Shown here in pieces: positions 62,501 through 64,000 of a DNA stretch of 64,000 bases. The notes under the pieces are model-generated. The model did not search any database. It worked only from the letters and a program-made list of their open reading frames with translations, and had not been told where the DNA came from. Origin of the DNA: Methanobacteriota archaeon (lineage in GTDB: Archaea; Halobacteriota; Methanomicrobia; Methanomicrobiales; Methanomicrobiaceae); contig JAEWWL010000055.1 of assembly GCA_023396365.1 (NCBI GenBank), positions 40,655-104,654 of the forward strand. Reading direction: 5' to 3'. Position 1 is the stretch's first letter, and each line of letters starts with the position of its first letter. Made by a program: the position numbers and the translations under genes.

Positions 62501-62976
62501 TTGAAAGCTATGAAAAGATGAAATTTGATACTTTTATGGAGGCTTTTAAGACAATAGATGCAAATTTCAGGACAATTTTTGCAAGGCTTACTGAAGGCAG
62601 CGGAAGGCTTGTTCTTGAAAATGAGGAGGACCCCTTCAAAGGCGGGATGACCTTTGCCGTTCAGCCCCGTGATAAGAAGGTCCATCTTTTGTCATCTCTT
62701 TCCGGAGGTGAGAAATCGCTTACGACATTAGCGTTCATCTTTTCAATTCAGCAGTACATGCCTGCTCCTTTTTACGCTCTTGATGAGGTTGATATGATGC
62801 TGGACGGGTCAAATGTTGAAAGAGTATCCTCGATGATAAGCCAGCTTTCAACAAATGCCCAGACAATCTGTGTATCACTTCGAAATCCGACTATCGAGCG
62901 CTCTGACAGGATTATCGGTGTTACTATAAGGCCGGATAAATCCACATATGTTACCGGTGTAAAATTAAATGGATGA
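59536..62976 (+). CDS. smc: Chromosome segregation protein SMC
   Basis: A 1146-residue SMC. Walker A GPNGSGKSN is near residue 32; two long coiled coils flank the hinge (GVFGTVGQIGKSPSEYAAAL, about 510-660, with GGSVQKRSGGF after it); the signature LSGGEKSLTTLA and Walker B FYALDEVDMML are at the C-terminus. SMC dimers with ScpA (and ScpB) extrude DNA loops and help segregate chromosomes. Translation begins at TTG 59536 with agggg ten bases upstream. scpA overlaps the last eight bases. Confidence 0.98.
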   Translation: MYITELEIDNFKSFGKKTKIPFYEGFTVVSGPNGSGKSNIIDSILFCLALSSARGLRAEKLTDLINLNTNKNTAEVSITFSDDTKIRRKIKRTPHGYYSYNYINDRACKQGDVIEYLAKFGIKAEGYNVVMQGDITQITEMSDPERRKIIDEIAGVAEFDKKKEQSLSELEVVRERIEREELLLAELQKRIYELENEREQALKYMELSKKLEHLKSCLSAARLRESELELEGLSDLESEQEEKLKRLLVRRSEIEFVISGLREKIKELEAEINEKSGTEYLSLLSEIESAKGQIAFSRQSIEKILQSKETRKEAIQKNFLDYKRAEARINEFTEKIRDLSIDRSNLNMEVSGVRSEIEKVKAVLDDKSSAVEGAKEKIFELINSLEEKKTNRSEILREQDVLIEKSRMRTEEKERIESRIKQIVAEIEEKSGQVDEHRRLVESLQAEKTVLESELSKIEGKLFENRSALEKIKSELKSKERELMRLEAQQHASGGPGGREMEAILGMDGVFGTVGQIGKSPSEYAAALDIAAGGRIRNVVCESDKVAADAIRYLKDNRLGRATFLPLNKLRAQDLPPLKNKNVIDYAVNLLDYDPLYDVVFRYIFGATVVVNDLETARTMMGQYRMVTLAGDLVEKAGAMTGGSVQKRSGGFGVSADDEIEKIRIAMSELSSQESVISGAITGYAAEAEEKRSRRTGISDQLSRIGYILDENARRLNELESEKSEILLRREEMSGEVKSGSEKLSVLEESLKSIGNEISTITNESEKLKKELSDTKIPELSEQYEALRRKLEEDERRLKNKDYDIEDSQRERGHFKKRLLEMQEEREKIESEIKAADEEVSVLQGTISENEILLTDLEKSRISFSGELNELQKKRDQVNEEIFAEEKRIIEIDGESERVKLSTASISERKNVLLENIAALKEEAGDATTDLPLSEIEGSIEKTERDIKKIGAVNMLAVEEYERTSRKVSERTSKKDVLSKERATLIERIESYEKMKFDTFMEAFKTIDANFRTIFARLTEGSGRLVLENEEDPFKGGMTFAVQPRDKKVHLLSSLSGGEKSLTTLAFIFSIQQYMPAPFYALDEVDMMLDGSNVERVSSMISQLSTNAQTICVSLRNPTIERSDRIIGVTIRPDKSTYVTGVKLNG

Positions 62977-63742
62977 AGAGCCTGTTGAGATTCTTGTAAG
63001 GCTTGCCGAATCCGGAGAGATTGATCCCTGGAATATTGATATTGTCGAGGTTACAGACCGTTTTTTATCTGAGCTTGACAAAATGCAGAAGCTTGACTTA
63101 AGAATTTCCGGAAGGACTCTGTTTTTTGCTTCTACACTTCTCAGGATGAAGTCCGAGTATCTTGATGAGCCGGATGAGCCTTCTGAGCCTGAGGGCGAAT
63201 TTTTTGAAGAGGACTCTTTGTTTTCTGAGGATGATGGTTTTTCATTTGGAGAATTTGCCGAGCCTGTTGACAGGCTTGAGCGTGAAATCCAGAGGCGCAT
63301 TAAGAGAAAAGATCACAGGAAGCGTCCTGTTACTCTTTATGAACTTATAAAAGAGCTAAAAACTGCCGAAAAGATGTTCAGACGCCGCCAGAGGAGAAAG
63401 GATGTTACTGCTGACTTTTTCTTTGATGCTGATGATGTCGTCAGTGTTGCGCATGAGGAGGATTTTTCCGAGGATGCAAACTCTGTTTACTCCTGCTTTG
63501 AAAACATTGCGAAAAGAAGCAGTCGTGTTACTCTTTCAGAGATGTGCGGTGACATGGGAAAGGATCTTCGCTCGGTTTATCTTCCGCTTTTATTTCTTAT
63601 GCTTGAAGGGAGGCTCATTTTAAGACAGGAAGAGTTCTTTGGAGAGATTACGGTTTTGGAATGGTCAGATAATGCCTTTGAAGATGAGGTGTGTGATGAA
63701 GAAAAAAAACCAAAAAAAGCCCGGATTAAGTCTTCGGATTAA
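62969..63742 (+). CDS. scpA: Segregation and condensation protein A (kleisin)
   Basis: A 257-residue kleisin: VEILVRLAESGEIDPWNIDIVEVTDRFL at the N-terminus (SMC neck contact), LRISGRTLFFASTLLRMKSEYL, a central acidic stretch and a C-terminal winged helix (SVYLPLLFLMLEGRLILRQEEFFGEI). It bridges the SMC heads. Its ATG overlaps the smc stop. No scpB is seen downstream in the window. Confidence 0.96.
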   Translation: MDEEPVEILVRLAESGEIDPWNIDIVEVTDRFLSELDKMQKLDLRISGRTLFFASTLLRMKSEYLDEPDEPSEPEGEFFEEDSLFSEDDGFSFGEFAEPVDRLEREIQRRIKRKDHRKRPVTLYELIKELKTAEKMFRRRQRRKDVTADFFFDADDVVSVAHEEDFSEDANSVYSCFENIAKRSSRVTLSEMCGDMGKDLRSVYLPLLFLMLEGRLILRQEEFFGEITVLEWSDNAFEDEVCDEEKKPKKARIKSSD

Positions 63743-63857
63743 TTTTTTTCTCGTCGCGCACCTTTCCTGAAATAATTTTAAATTCGTTTTTTAAAATCTC
63801 CTCATTTGCGCGATCACAAAAAATCATATAAAAAGCGGCTATATCATCGGATTTCAC
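63726..63857 (-). CDS. Possible 43-residue small protein
   Basis: On the minus strand a GTG at 63857 opens a 43-codon frame to TAA at 63726. The peptide (KSDDIAAFYMIFCDRANEEILKN, then a basic tail) has a composition like a real small helical protein. It overlaps the end of scpA by 17 bases. The GTG lies inside an inverted repeat and there is no good ribosome site, so the call is weak. Confidence 0.28.
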   Translation of the reverse strand: MKSDDIAAFYMIFCDRANEEILKNEFKIISGKVRDEKKINPKT

Positions 63858-63873
63858 ATACCTGATCCGATGA
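63844..63873. repeat. 9-bp inverted repeat with 12-base spacer
   Basis: tcatcggat (63844-63852) is exactly inverted as atccgatga (63865-63873). It lies after scpA and before the next + strand promoter (TATA-like gtttatatgt, 63907-63916). It could be an operator or a transcript-end hairpin. Confidence 0.55.
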
Positions 63874-63906
63874 GTCTGACCTCAAAAGTGTCCCAAACTT
63901 AACAAG

Positions 63907-63916
63907 GTTTATATGT
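63907..63916 (+). promoter_or_regulatory. TATA box for a gene running off the window
   Basis: gtttatatgt is followed by an untranslated stretch of about 65 bases and an ATG at 63984. The leader carries a short dyad-like ccgaagtgttccgg near 63941-63954. Confidence 0.4.
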
Positions 63917-63983
63917 GACAAAAGACCACTTTGTAAGGCCGAAGTGTTCCGGCAAAGGACGCACAAAAGCGTTCAAATTAAAA

Positions 63984-64000
63984 ATGGCGGAGCATAAACG
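63984..64000 (+). CDS. Start of an unidentified gene, cut by the window end
   Basis: An ATG at 63984 begins MAEHK and continues past the window. A TATA box lies about 70 bases upstream and earlier frames are closed by a stop just before. Five codons are too few to identify the product. Confidence 0.3.

Noticed and set aside
1..64000. tRNA, rRNA, insertion sequence, CRISPR, integrase or prophage genes
   Set aside because: No cloverleaf, conserved rRNA stretch, transposase, cas gene or terminal inverted repeat was recognised by eye. A tRNAscan or Infernal run would settle short RNAs.

Overview
The window is a 64 kb stretch of a methanogenic archaeon chromosome, most likely Methanomicrobiales (Methanomicrobiaceae-like). 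The evidence is the combination of archaeal information-processing genes (RadA, FEN1, EF-1alpha with S10, archaeal SMC-ScpA), coenzyme F420 biosynthesis genes (cofG, cofC, cofE), archaeal-type cobalamin genes (cobT, cobS), a hexulose-phosphate synthase/RraA fusion, a PGF-pre-PGF surface protein, and TATA-box promoters with short or absent leaders. No rRNA, tRNA, CRISPR array, insertion sequence or prophage was recognised. The species cannot be named from the sequence alone.

Layout. 0-6 kb: 3' part of a DEAD-box helicase, DNA polymerase IV, a small membrane protein, a sodium/solute symporter preceded by a translationally coupled 35-residue membrane peptide, and bifunctional PurH. 6-10 kb: the chaperone operon grpE-dnaK-dnaJ behind a promoter with a 13-bp direct repeat and a small inverted repeat, ending in three T7 tracts. 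10-21 kb: mostly single genes: tRNA G10 methyltransferase, an unrecognised nuclease-like protein behind a palindromic promoter, two glutamine amidotransferases, a dUTPase/dCTP deaminase, the Hps-RraA fusion, a nitroreductase, a cation diffusion facilitator with a NifX-like tail, a YkgJ-TraB pair and CobT. 21-28 kb: a glycine-zipper/coiled-coil protein, CobS, a small siroheme sulfite-reductase-like protein, a cysteine-rich protein, then tuf-rpsJ-agl23 and a LEA14-like protein. 28-37.7 kb: a decayed aldo/keto reductase pseudogene, a two-domain bactofilin-like membrane protein coupled to a methyltransferase, a 1036-residue HEAT-repeat protein, a large U32 protein, FdhD without the usual CxxC, and a small unknown. 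37.8-47 kb: lysine synthesis (dapL-lysA), an OB-fold array next to radA, phosphoglycolate phosphatase, PRC-barrel protein, HTH-CBS regulator, a short NOG1-type GTPase and a presenilin-type protease. 47-51.3 kb: FEN1, CofG, purC-purS-purQ and a ferredoxin:thioredoxin reductase-like protein. 51.5-54.4 kb: a large surface protein with seven propeller-like repeats. 54.5-58.7 kb: cofC facing a tightly coupled operon glyA-folD-folP-cofE. 58.9-64 kb: a coiled-coil protein, SMC and ScpA, followed by an inverted repeat and the start of another gene.

How the genes work together. Purine synthesis (purH, purC, purS, purQ, guaAA), one-carbon/folate metabolism (glyA, folD, folP, with PurH as a formyl-folate user) and F420 synthesis (cofG, cofC, cofE) are the main biosynthetic themes. 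RadA, FEN1, Pol IV, the OB-fold protein and SMC-ScpA form a DNA maintenance set spread over the window. The most unusual items are the folate operon that ends in cofE, the bactofilin-methyltransferase pair, the coiled-coil gene leading the SMC operon, the nuclease-like gene behind a perfect 16-bp palindrome, and several tail-to-tail gene overlaps. All functional calls rest on motif recognition by eye; no database search was run.
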